NCBI RefSeq assembly: GCF_031583145.1
Contig: NZ_CP134050.1
Span: 621,739 to 685,738, forward strand
Reading direction: 5' to 3'
Length of the DNA: 64,000 nt
Origin: Brevibacillus brevis
GTDB taxonomy: Bacteria; Bacillota; Bacilli; Brevibacillales; Brevibacillaceae
Numbering within the stretch: position 1 is the first letter of the stretch; every line of letters begins with the position of its first letter. Shown here piece after piece: positions 25,800 to 33,943 of the stretch. The position numbers were made by a program, and so were the translations under genes. The notes under the pieces are model-generated. The model ran no database searches. It worked only from the letters and a program-made list of their open reading frames with translations, and was not told where the DNA came from.

Positions 25800-27243
25800 G
25801 GAATTGGAGTTCATGACAAGCAACGGCCTCATCCAAGATGTGTCCTTGCGATTTGGTGTGATAGGCGCCGGTCAAAAGGGGAACAAGGATGCGGATATCT
25901 TTGCTGGTTATCGCTTTGCGGATGGGACACAATGTTACCCAACGTTGGCAATCAACTTTGCACAGGCGGATATGATTCACCTGAAAAACATCCCGGAAAA
26001 GGATCGCATTCACTTTGACGGAATGAAAGGAGCTGCCCGTACTCCTTCTCTTGTGGTCGAGTTATTCGATCCGACGTTGAATCCCAAGGCGAATGAATTG
26101 AGAAACCAATTGGCTTCCGCTATGGAAAAGAAATTTGCAAATGTGGAGCATCTGATCATTTCACTTGGCGCCGGGGGTGGGGTGGGAACCGGTTGGGGCT
26201 CTCTTACCCTCAATTTGATCAAGGAAGGATTCTTTCCGGTTCCGATTACCTTACTCATTTCGCTACCGATTGACGATCCTGATGAAATCGCAAATGCCTT
26301 GCTGCTGTTAAAGGAGATTCAGGATTTTCTCAAGATACAGGAAGAGTTATTTGAATACTCTGACACAAAGCCGTTAGCCAGCGTGATTTTAACCGACAAC
26401 AAAAAGATTTACCATGATTTTGAATTGAAGAAGGGATCGCGGACACTCCAACATACGAACCTGTCCTGGAAAGACGAGGGGAATAATGCGGTCATTAGTA
26501 CCATCCACGAAGCCAATCTCATCCCGGCCAATTTTGGAAGCGACAACGTAACCTATGACCCTTCAGACTTCATCAAGCTGATGCAGCTCTCCGGCAAGCT
26601 TCTTACGATAGCGAAAGCGCGGTTGGAACCGGATTTTACCATCGAAAAACTGGAAGCAAAGATGAGATCGAGTATCGAGAAGGGATACTTTGCTTGCGGG
26701 CACCAGTACCAAACGGCGACGATGTACGGCGGTTTTATTTTGCGACCGTCCAATGCGGACTTTTTCAAGGATGTCATCACGGAACGGACGATCAAGAAAG
26801 TGATCAGTGACTACAATCCGATTACGCAAATGAGAGGTAAGTTTGGCGACCCGATCTGGAATGAAAATTACGCGGTCATCTACACTTTTTTTGCTGGGAT
26901 GGGGATGCCAAGCCGTTTCGCCGAGCTGGCGACAGAACTTCAACAGATCAAGGAAAAACAAGTGCAGGTTCAACAAGAATCGGAACTGGATGTTGATGTG
27001 TCTGCCGCTATCAAAAATGTGAAACAGTCAACGTTCAACCCCTATCAGCCGAAAACGAACAAATTCGGAGGGGGTGGTTTTGGGGGAGGATTTCAGTCAG
27101 TGTTCAGTCGATCACAGTCAGCCGTCACCAAAGACGATGAGAATCAGAAGGAGAAGAAAGAGGAGCAGCCGAACCGCTTTGGCCAACGATCAGGAAACCG
27201 TTTCGATGCGCTGCGGAAGATTCGTCTGCATGAAAACCAGTAA
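25780..27243 (+). CDS. tubZ: TubZ-like tubulin/FtsZ-family GTPase
   Basis: A 487-residue GTPase. The tubulin signature GGGVGTG is at residues 132-138 inside SLGAGGGVGTGWGS. An N-terminal Rossmann strand (RFGVIGAGQKGN) provides the first nucleotide loop. The length is close to the well-known plasmid TubZ (about 480), and longer than FtsZ. The C-terminal 80 residues are disordered: a Gly-rich stretch (FGGGGFGGGF) and a basic, charged tail (RFDALRKIRLHENQ) of the kind TubZ uses to contact TubR. ATG 25780 has GAGGGGGG upstream. TubZ filaments move plasmids by treadmilling. The neighbouring repeats fit a centromere. Confidence 0.8.
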   Translation: MSLMNSKELEFMTSNGLIQDVSLRFGVIGAGQKGNKDADIFAGYRFADGTQCYPTLAINFAQADMIHLKNIPEKDRIHFDGMKGAARTPSLVVELFDPTLNPKANELRNQLASAMEKKFANVEHLIISLGAGGGVGTGWGSLTLNLIKEGFFPVPITLLISLPIDDPDEIANALLLLKEIQDFLKIQEELFEYSDTKPLASVILTDNKKIYHDFELKKGSRTLQHTNLSWKDEGNNAVISTIHEANLIPANFGSDNVTYDPSDFIKLMQLSGKLLTIAKARLEPDFTIEKLEAKMRSSIEKGYFACGHQYQTATMYGGFILRPSNADFFKDVITERTIKKVISDYNPITQMRGKFGDPIWNENYAVIYTFFAGMGMPSRFAELATELQQIKEKQVQVQQESELDVDVSAAIKNVKQSTFNPYQPKTNKFGGGGFGGGFQSVFSRSQSAVTKDDENQKEKKEEQPNRFGQRSGNRFDALRKIRLHENQ

Positions 27244-27251
27244 TAGCATCC

Positions 27252-27375
27252 AACGGTATCCCTACGGATACTGTCGGTATCCTATACCAATTGCAACAGA
27301 GAGCCGAGAATACAGCATTTTAGGGTGAACGGTATGTATGCCGATAGTATCCCAACGGATGGTGACGGTATTCTC
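27252..27375 (+). repeat. Cluster of short direct and inverted repeats (centromere candidate)
   Basis: Within 125 bases after tubZ there are six variants of a 9-10 base unit related to ACGGTATCC. Direct copies begin at 27253, 27274, 27329 and 27364. GACAGTATCC is inverted at 27266-27275, and GATAGTATCC lies at 27343-27352. Spacing is irregular. Such clusters next to tubRZ are expected for tubC, where TubR binds, but here the cluster is downstream of tubZ and not upstream of tubR. Confidence 0.5.
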
Positions 27376-27402
27376 TGCCCAATTTATTGATAAGGTGGTT
27401 TT

Positions 27403-27972
27403 ATGTGGGAACGTACAGGGGTGGAACAAGCCTATGAACTTCTCCTGCAAGCGCAGTATCAGCTAAAGGAATGGATGAAAGAAAGGAATCCTGTGGAAAA
27501 TCCATGCTCTTTTCAACCGTTGTTGGAACCATTGGAAGACCATTGTTTTCGGTTGGTCTATCCGGAATTGGCTCCTGTGTTCAGTCGATTGAAGAACCAC
27601 GCACCAGGGTTGCGAGAGCAGATCAAGAAGGAGTGGTTGGTAGGAACAGAAGACGCCTTACGAGCATTCTGGCAGCCGGACCGCGGGAAGGCTTGGAACG
27701 GTTTTAACACGCGGGATGGCGTAGGAAGTTACTACTTCCAGGAGCCGGTGGCAGTCTGGATACGGAATTATTATCCTGCCAATCTTCTCATCGACCTGGA
27801 TAACCATGTGTACAAGTGGATGATTGATGCGTTGGTAAACGCCTATTTCATCCCCGACGATAACAAAAGTCGGGTGTCTCTTTTGTTTGACTATGAACCA
27901 AATACCGATCATCCCCACACGGAAATGTACGTGCTGCCCAGACGAAAATTAATGGAGTTCTTGACGGTGTAA
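27403..27972 (+). CDS. Hypothetical protein between two repeat clusters
   Basis: A 189-residue soluble protein with many aromatic residues (SYYFQEPVAVWIRNYYP, LIDLDNHVYKWMIDALVNAYF) and mixed alpha/beta character. I do not recognise the family. It is flanked by the GGTATCC cluster and by the TATGGAATCAAA cluster, a position often held by replication or segregation proteins. That is the only hint to function. ATG 27403 has AAGGTGG upstream. Confidence 0.65.
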   Translation: MWERTGVEQAYELLLQAQYQLKEWMKERNPVENPCSFQPLLEPLEDHCFRLVYPELAPVFSRLKNHAPGLREQIKKEWLVGTEDALRAFWQPDRGKAWNGFNTRDGVGSYYFQEPVAVWIRNYYPANLLIDLDNHVYKWMIDALVNAYFIPDDNKSRVSLLFDYEPNTDHPHTEMYVLPRRKLMEFLTV

Positions 27973-27998
27973 AACCCGAAAAACAGTGGGTGTATACG

Positions 27999-28270
27999 TA
28001 TGGAATCAAAGCGCCCTTTCATATGGAATCAAAAAAATCTACAGAAATTTCCACGCGACGTTAGCGGCTATCCTATGGAATCAAAATTAGAATCCATACG
28101 ATACAGAGGGTGAAAACAGGGGTTCGTTAGAATCATTTGATTCCCTATGTTTGAACGGTGCTATTTAAGGAAAGCAAAATTCAGGTGCCAGGTGTTGTGA
28201 AGATTCTTTGGTTCCATATCTACCTTTCGGGGGTTTACTACGGGGAAGGAGCAAAAAGACAGATTCCATA
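27999..28270. repeat. Iteron-like repeats TATGGAATCAAA, direct and inverted
   Basis: Three identical 12-base direct copies lie at 27999-28010, 28022-28033 and 28074-28085. Inverted, slightly varied copies follow at 28090-28098 (one mismatch over 9), 28136-28144 (GGAATCAAA core), 28207-28218 (11 of 12) and 28262-28270 (9 exact). The stretch 27973-28580 has no supported gene. Iterons in a gene-free region between a segregation gene and a replication-relaxation gene make this the best origin or centromere candidate in the window. Confidence 0.6.
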
Positions 28271-28356
28271 TGAAAAAAGTGTCCTGATCCCATGTCGTTC
28301 TAAGGGTTTTGGAGATTCGGGGTCGGGGTTGTGCAATCAAAGGGCAATTCCGGTGG

Positions 28357-28393
28357 GATTAGGGGCTAAGGCCGGAGGCTGAAGCCCCTAATC
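28357..28393. repeat. Perfect 10-bp inverted repeat in the putative origin region
   Basis: GATTAGGGGC (28357-28366) and GCCCCTAATC (28384-28393) form a perfect stem with a 17-base G+C-rich loop. There is no T-run, so it is not a terminator on the plus strand. It could be a strand-initiation or protein-binding site next to the iterons. Confidence 0.5.
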
Positions 28394-28580
28394 TGGCCAT
28401 GTGACCAGCAGCCGGGAGAGGTCAAAATGCCGGGGGAAGAACTGCAATTCCACGGGGGTGGATAGAGGGAATGTTGGTTGTCTGAAAGTTGATTGGTAAA
28501 CGGAAACGGGCGAGCAAGTGAGAGAGTGCCCAGCACTCGACGGTTGCGAGCCGTACAGCAACGAAAAAGGGGGAACGCTT

Positions 28581-29315
28581 GTGAGAACACCAGAGATCAC
28601 GTCAAATGACATTGCGCTGTTTCGGATGATATGGGCCTATCGTGGTTGCACCTCAGATGTGTTACGAGAACGGATTTTCGATGGCCGAAGATACGGGTAT
28701 ACACGAATCGCAACGTTACAAGAGCGCGGTTACATTGCCAAACGAGCAATCTACAACCGGGAGTGGCCGAGGGGATACTGCTGGTATCTACTGAAAAAAG
28801 GACTGGAAGTGTTGGCTGATGTAGAGGGGTGGAGCCTGGAACGGTTGGAGATTGAGATTCGCCGATGGGAAGAATGGCGAAATGACAGCAAAGTAGCGCA
28901 ATGGAACCGCCTATGGATTATGAACGTCGCGGTAGCGTGCGAAAAAGCCGGATGGGTATGGATACCGAAGTATGAATTTGTCGGGTGGGGCCGCCAAGAA
29001 CGAGAACAATCTCGTATTGGCGGCATCCTCATTTGGGAAGAGCAAAAGTATGGCTTATTCGTGATCGAACCGCAGGGAGGGAGATTGCCGATCTACCGGG
29101 CGAAAGAAGAATCCCGTCGGGTGCGAGGCGTTGTAGACGGCGTAATCGTTCTCAGCCGAAATGGGTGGTGCATGGAACAGTGGGGCCTTCCTGATTATTG
29201 GGAGTACGTTCTTCCCTACGATGAAGGAATGGCCATTTTGAGCCTTGGTGCAGGATGGGAAGCAGCCATGAGAACAGCAGGGGGGAACGTCTGGAAAGCG
29301 GAGGGAGCAAAGTGA
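28581..29315 (+). CDS. Replication-relaxation family protein (winged-HTH)
   Basis: A 244-residue protein starting at GTG 28581 behind AAAGGGGG. Residues about 1-85 form a winged helix (ITSNDIALFRMIWAYRGCTSDVLRERI... TRIATLQERGYIAKR... YCWYLLKKGLEVLAD), as in the replication-relaxation family of Gram-positive plasmids and ICEs. A C-terminal alpha/beta domain follows (YGLFVIEPQGGRLPIYRAKEESRRVRGVVDGVIVL). The family is known from plasmid replication or mobilisation neighbourhoods; its biochemical role is not established. Placed next to the iteron region. The family call is from pattern memory and moderate. Confidence 0.6.
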   Translation: MRTPEITSNDIALFRMIWAYRGCTSDVLRERIFDGRRYGYTRIATLQERGYIAKRAIYNREWPRGYCWYLLKKGLEVLADVEGWSLERLEIEIRRWEEWRNDSKVAQWNRLWIMNVAVACEKAGWVWIPKYEFVGWGRQEREQSRIGGILIWEEQKYGLFVIEPQGGRLPIYRAKEESRRVRGVVDGVIVLSRNGWCMEQWGLPDYWEYVLPYDEGMAILSLGAGWEAAMRTAGGNVWKAEGAK

Positions 29316-29815
29316 TGGGAGAAGGAAGAGTGTCGTTCCTCGTAATGATCATTGCAGGGTTTGTTTTCGCGAACGCCCTCCCCATGGACTGGATTCCTCT
29401 CTTGCTCTGGTTGGGGATTCTGTGGATATTGTGGATAACATTGTGGATTTGGAAGAAACAGGAGACTCATTCCGGCTGGTGGATGGGGACGGCCTATTGG
29501 ATTCTGATGGGATGGAAAGGGGATGAGGTTCGAAATTACTTGTACCAGGTGGCCTTGGAGTATTGGAACGGGGATGGGGCGATGAACTGGTTGTTAATCA
29601 CGTTAGCGGTGACCGTCTTATATGCCGTGGTCGGCATCAAGATGTGTCACCGCTTTGCGGTTGCCCTTCCCAAATGGGTAACGTCGTCCATGGGGACGTT
29701 GACCCGCTCGGTAAAGAAGGCCATGGGCCAAGATTGGGAGCTAATCGAATTCCAGCTGGGGGTAGATCGTACAAGCGAGATCACAAGCGAACCATTTCGT
29801 CCAGGAGGGGAATAA
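29315..29815 (+). CDS. Polytopic membrane protein of unknown function
   Basis: A 166-residue protein. ATG 29315 overlaps the previous stop (TGATG). Hydrophobic segments lie near residues 6-22, 26-46 (very Trp/Leu-rich: LLLWLGILWILWITLWIW) and 88-106 (WLLITLAVTVLYAVVGI), with a charged C-terminal tail of about 60 residues. No family recognised. Its place between a replication-relaxation protein and a ParB-like gene suggests a role in maintenance or transfer of the element. Confidence 0.65.
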   Translation: MGEGRVSFLVMIIAGFVFANALPMDWIPLLLWLGILWILWITLWIWKKQETHSGWWMGTAYWILMGWKGDEVRNYLYQVALEYWNGDGAMNWLLITLAVTVLYAVVGIKMCHRFAVALPKWVTSSMGTLTRSVKKAMGQDWELIEFQLGVDRTSEITSEPFRPGGE

Positions 29816-29828
29816 GGGGGGGAGAATC

Positions 29829-30907
29829 ATGCTTATTCGGGAAAAAGTGGAGTATCGGAGGGTGGAAGAGTTAAGGGAACATCCACTCAATCAGATGCTC
29901 AATTCCCCATTGGGTTCCATGGAGGCTGCTCTGCTTGAGAACAGCATCGACGAAATGGGGATTCAGGGCCTTTATGGGTAACGGGGGAAAACGTCATAAT
30001 CTCCGGTCATGAGCGGTGGAAGATCGCAAAACAGAAGGGAATGGGAGAGGTACCGGTACGAGTCGTGGAATCTGTCACGGAAGAAGAAATGCTGTACCTG
30101 CTTGTCATGGCCAATGATGCACGCCGCGGGGATGAGAAAGATCCAATGCGAAAAGCCCGCAAGATTAAGGTCTTGTACGACTATTGGGGAATCACGGCGG
30201 GGAGGCCCAAAAAGGGACACGATGACCACAATGCGAGAAAAACAAGACATGACGTAGCAAATCTAGTAGGGGAGGGAGAAAGAACAGCAAGACGATTGCT
30301 CAGACTCTTGGACTTGATTACAGAACTGCAAGAGCTGGTTTCCCGTGGCGTCATTGGCGTGGTGGCTGGGAACGAACTGGCTGCCTTGTCGGAAAAAGAG
30401 CAACGCCAGCTGTACGAGGCCATTACCCGTTCCAATGTCAAAGAGGTACGATCCCAAGAAATCCAGGCCATACGCAGCGAACTGGAATATCTCCGGGAGC
30501 GCCGGTCGCAGCAGGTGGATCTGCAGGAAGAACAATTGGATTTGCTGGACATGAAAGAAGACGTATTGGCAGAAATGGAGGAGCAAGATGCAGCTGATGG
30601 TGGACAGAAGAATGAGTTGCCGGAAGAGGACAGGGAATGGCACACCGAACTGGAGAAGGAGATCCCCAAGACGGCGATTGATGCCGTTGCCCCCACGTTG
30701 GAAGCATCCAGTGCCCGAAACTTGCGGCGCCGCTTGTTGATCAAAAAACTGAACAAGGCGGAAAAGCTGATTGAACGACTGGAACAAGATCTCCTCCCGT
30801 TTTTTGATAACCTGATGGACGCCGTGGTGCGGGAACGCGTCCATGATATAGTAGGGCAGTTGATGCGCGTATCTGAAAGACTGGACGAGGCGGTGTCGGG
30901 AAGGTGA
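29829..30907 (+). pseudogene. ParB-like protein gene with a one-base frameshift
   Basis: ATG 29829 (GGGGGAGAATC upstream) opens a frame that stops at 29979-29981 after 50 residues. The ParB/sulfiredoxin-like nucleotidase domain then continues in the -1 frame: the expected sequence IQGPLWVTGENVIISGHERW appears if one base is added near 29966-29970 (CAGGGCCT). Corrected, the product is about 359 residues: ParB N-domain (PLxV... GHERW), central HTH region (DVANLVGEGERTARRLLRLLDLI) and a long coiled-coil/helical C-terminus. It is annotated as broken, but a sequencing error in the G-run or -1 frameshifting are possible. No ParA gene is adjacent. Confidence 0.75.
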
Positions 30908-32019
30908 TTTTTGTAAACGGCCAGTTGATAACCGAAGATGTGTATCGCTCCGGTACAGATTACGATCAAACCGTTTTGAAACAATGGCATGAACAAAAGC
31001 CGCGGATACAATGCGCGTGTCAGGCATATGCCATGCGAGCGGAGATGCACGTGCGAAAAACGCCTCATGGACGCTATACGTTGGTCAACAATCCCGAAAA
31101 CTCCGACAAACATACACCTGCTTGTCCTTACTACGGGGAGGTAGAACGGTCCCGAACAGGGGAGAGGCGCCCGGTCGAAAAGGTTGACGATCGCTTGGTT
31201 GTCCATATCAAGTTGTTCCCGGAAACAGGGACACAAACAGAGAAAAGCCGGGAGACGGGGAATCAAACCGGGGTTAAAACTGAAGAACAAACGCATCGAC
31301 ATCGCTTGTTTCCTTCATTCGTCTTCGACTGGTACAAGCTGGCTGTTGAGCAGATGCAGGGAATGGGCAAGAAGATGACTCCAGCTTCCGTCCTGTACCA
31401 CATGTGGCATTGCATGTCCCATCACCGGATCTGGATTGGGACGGAAGATTTTTATTGGTTTGGGTACGTCCCAAACGAGCGTTTTCGGCTCCCAAAACGG
31501 CGAAAGGTGGTGCTAGGCTGGCTGCGGGAGCGGGAAGAAGTGATCGGGGGAGAGCGGTGGGGGATTGAGGGCATGAAGTCGTGTTTGATTCGTGTTCTTG
31601 TTCCCGAAAACCATATTCCCCGCTACCGAGTGGATGGCAAGCTGGTAGTGCTCCGCGTCAATTTCGACCATCAGGAACCACGTTCTATTGCTCCAGCTGT
31701 GGGATGGCATATCACGGAAGAGGGCTGGTGGCTGCACAGTGGCGCTGAGCGGGAATTGCTCATGCTGTTGCGGGAACGAAAGCATACGATCCTTCGTCCG
31801 ATTGAGCCGTCAGAGGAATGGTTGGGGTATCAGCCGGATTTTGTTCTGCCGGAGCGAAGTCCTCCTGTGTATGTAGATGTGTTGGATGAACCGGATGAGC
31901 TCTTGGAAGATCGGTCACCTCAAAAGAGGAAAAAGCAGGCGGAGATTTACCGAGCAGCGGCACGAAACCGGGTGATTCGCTATGTGCAGTGGCAGTCCGG
32001 TGATCCGGTGGAACTTTGA
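30904..32019 (+). CDS. DUF1173-like protein with putative zinc site and nuclease-like C-terminus
   Basis: A 371-residue protein. GTG 30904 overlaps the preceding stop. The N-terminal 80 residues hold C37-x-C39 and H70-x3-C74 around HGRYTLVNNP and KHTPACPYYG, the pattern I associate with the DUF1173 family of plasmid proteins. The C-terminal 90 residues have a restriction-endonuclease-like pattern (YQPDFVLPE..., VYVDVLDE, ...KRKKQAEIYR): a candidate PD-(D/E)xK core. It lies directly before the VirD4-like ATPase, a place where relaxosome or transfer-associated factors are common. Function unknown. Confidence 0.6.
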   Translation: MIFVNGQLITEDVYRSGTDYDQTVLKQWHEQKPRIQCACQAYAMRAEMHVRKTPHGRYTLVNNPENSDKHTPACPYYGEVERSRTGERRPVEKVDDRLVVHIKLFPETGTQTEKSRETGNQTGVKTEEQTHRHRLFPSFVFDWYKLAVEQMQGMGKKMTPASVLYHMWHCMSHHRIWIGTEDFYWFGYVPNERFRLPKRRKVVLGWLREREEVIGGERWGIEGMKSCLIRVLVPENHIPRYRVDGKLVVLRVNFDHQEPRSIAPAVGWHITEEGWWLHSGAERELLMLLRERKHTILRPIEPSEEWLGYQPDFVLPERSPPVYVDVLDEPDELLEDRSPQKRKKQAEIYRAAARNRVIRYVQWQSGDPVEL

Positions 32020-32038
32020 TGGGGAAAGGAGGGATCAC

Positions 32039-33532
32039 ATGATCGTCACCTATGGCGGATTGGATGCGTTTTTGCACACCCTGGTTGTGGGACCAACCGG
32101 GAGCGGGAAAACAAGTTACTTGCTCTCTCCCATGGCCATGCAAATCTTGGAGTCGTATAAGCGTGGAAACCGTGTCGGGATGCTGATTTTGGAGCCAAGC
32201 GGCGACTTTGTGGAGGATATTTACCAAGGGTGCCTTGCCTACGGTATCCCGGTTTGGCGAATCGATCCAACGTGGGACGGAAGCGATGGTTTAAACCCGC
32301 TTTTGGGCGAACCTCAAGTCGTCGCGGAAATGACGAGGACCGTATTGAAAAGGCTTTTTGGCAAACAAGAAGCCTTTTTTGCATTGGTGCAGGAAATGGC
32401 TGCACGAAATGCGGTCTTGCTTTTGAAGCGTCTGTACGGAGACGATGCCGATCTGCTGCATATTGTCCGCGCGCTCCGAAATCTCAAAACGCTGAAGGAA
32501 CACATCACGGATTATGAACGAAAATACAGGAGAGATGACCTTGTGGAGTTTTTTCAGGTTGAGGTTTTCGACAGTGAAAACTTCACCAAAATCTCTACGG
32601 GCCTTCGGATGCAGCTGGAAGACTTGGTTGGGAACGAGCTGGTGTTGAAACTGCTGACGAAAAAGAAGGACGAGAGTGTCCGGTTTGAGGATCATTTGGC
32701 AAACGGAGGGGTGGTTCTCATTAACTCCGCGTTGGGAGAGTTGGGGAATCTCAGCAGCATTTTCGGCCAGTTTGCCATTATGACATTTCAAAACGCTGTT
32801 TTTCGTCGGCCGGGGAACCAATGGACGAGGCGCCCACATTACACCTTCATTGACGAGCTGCCGGAATATCTCAATCCGGATTTTCGCCGACTATTGACGT
32901 TGGGGCGGAAATATCGAAACGCGTGTACGATCGCCATCCAGAATATTTCCCAGCTGAAGGTAGACGGATATCCCGGCTTGGAGGATACCATCATGACCAA
33001 CTGCCGGAACAAATTGATTTTCGCCTGTGAACACGAAGCGGATGCAAAAAAGTTCAGCGCCTTGTTTGGGACGGAAAAGCGCGTTAATCAGACCAAAATG
33101 TACGACACCCATATGGGAATAAAAGCAATCACGGCGGACAAAGTGACCCAGACGGAAAAGGAAGTACCGCGGTTTACTCCGACACAGCTCATGGAATTGC
33201 CTGCCTATCACTTTGTCGCCAGGCTCGTAAAGAACGGGCAGCTGCAGGTACCCAAACTCGTGAAGGGGGAACTGGTTCGAATACCAGAAGGGAAGGAGGA
33301 AGAAGAAAAACGGAAGCCATTCGCGTGGTTAGAAACAGTGAAGAGAAAACGAAAGGAGGAGATGATCTCGACAGATGTTCCGAGCGAATCAGAGGAGGAA
33401 AAAGCAGCAGTATCACAAGAAGCGGGAGATCAGCAGAGAAAGAAGATCACGATTGTGTTTCCGGAGCAGTCCAATCTTTCCGGGGAAGAGAAATGGTTTA
33501 CGTTACGAAAAACCAAACGAAAAACGGGATAA
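32039..33532 (+). CDS. VirD4/TraG-like DNA-translocating ATPase
   Basis: A 497-residue P-loop ATPase of the VirD4/TraG/HerA-FtsK class. Walker A GPTGSGKT at residues 18-25, Walker B FIDELPE near D272-E273, and a TraG/TraD-type region (GRKYRNACTIAIQNISQL... IMTNCRNKLIFACEHEADAKKFS). There is no N-terminal membrane helix, so it resembles the soluble core of a type IV coupling protein. It would bring DNA or relaxosome to the transfer channel. The last 70 residues are charged and low-complexity. ATG 32039 has AAAGGAGGG upstream; the longer frame from inside the previous gene lacks a site. Confidence 0.8.
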   Translation: MIVTYGGLDAFLHTLVVGPTGSGKTSYLLSPMAMQILESYKRGNRVGMLILEPSGDFVEDIYQGCLAYGIPVWRIDPTWDGSDGLNPLLGEPQVVAEMTRTVLKRLFGKQEAFFALVQEMAARNAVLLLKRLYGDDADLLHIVRALRNLKTLKEHITDYERKYRRDDLVEFFQVEVFDSENFTKISTGLRMQLEDLVGNELVLKLLTKKKDESVRFEDHLANGGVVLINSALGELGNLSSIFGQFAIMTFQNAVFRRPGNQWTRRPHYTFIDELPEYLNPDFRRLLTLGRKYRNACTIAIQNISQLKVDGYPGLEDTIMTNCRNKLIFACEHEADAKKFSALFGTEKRVNQTKMYDTHMGIKAITADKVTQTEKEVPRFTPTQLMELPAYHFVARLVKNGQLQVPKLVKGELVRIPEGKEEEEKRKPFAWLETVKRKRKEEMISTDVPSESEEEKAAVSQEAGDQQRKKITIVFPEQSNLSGEEKWFTLRKTKRKTG

Positions 33533-33570
33533 TACGGCTTCCTCTCAAATGAAGTGGGGGTGTCCATTGG

Positions 33571-33651
33571 ATGAAGTGGCGATTTTGGACCCTGGTTTTG
33601 GTAGGAATCACGATAGTAACGGGTTTAACCCTTCTGGAGGCATTCTCTTAG
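33571..33651 (+). CDS. Possible 26-residue membrane peptide
   Basis: ATG 33571 (GGGGGTG upstream at a slightly long distance) opens a 26-residue peptide that is nearly all one hydrophobic helix (FWTLVLVGITIVTGLTLLEA) with a basic-aromatic start (MKWR). After the TAG the frame stays open for 11 more residues. It lies in a 156-base gap between the VirD4-like gene and the next small gene. It may be a small membrane partner or chance. Confidence 0.3.
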   Translation: MKWRFWTLVLVGITIVTGLTLLEAFS

Positions 33652-33688
33652 TGGGGCTTCAAGATATTTGGTAAAGGTGGAGTATGAC

Positions 33689-33868
33689 ATGGCAAGACAA
33701 GCAGCTGTCAACAAGCAACGGATAGTGGCTACCAAGAAGCCAACAACCCGGAAGCAGAGATCAGCAAAAGTCAGCGAGGAGGTACCGTTCGTTCCATTTC
33801 TCCGAGTGGACATAAAAACGGGAGCATTTATTCTGGACGAGCGAGAAGAAAGATATTGGAAGATATGA
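33689..33868 (+). CDS. Small basic protein of unknown function
   Basis: A 59-residue protein. ATG 33689 sits behind AAAGGTGGAG with good spacing. The first 30 residues are very basic (ATKKPTTRKQRSAK), the rest is acidic-aromatic (FVPFLRVDIKTGAFILDE). Possibly a small nucleic-acid-binding or accessory protein. A terminator follows directly. No family recognised. Confidence 0.5.
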   Translation: MARQAAVNKQRIVATKKPTTRKQRSAKVSEEVPFVPFLRVDIKTGAFILDEREERYWKI

Positions 33869-33870
33869 TC

Positions 33871-33910
33871 AATAGCTACTCTCCCATAAGGAAGAGGGCT
33901 ATTTTTATTT
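33871..33910 (+). terminator. Rho-independent terminator
   Basis: AATAGC (33871-33876) pairs with GCTATT (33898-33903), with an inner CTCT/AGAG pairing, then TTTTTATTTT. It ends the unit containing the VirD4-like gene. Confidence 0.8.
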
Positions 33911-33943
33911 TCTCACATTCATGTGAAAAAGGAGGAATTGTTC

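Noticed and set aside
25780..27243. Annotating tubZ as cell-division FtsZ
   Set aside because: It is longer than FtsZ, diverges outside the GGGVGTG loop, has a different tail and no division genes around it.
28158..28382. A 74-residue open frame in the iteron region
   Set aside because: Poor ribosome site, odd composition, and it overlaps the repeat units; most likely chance.
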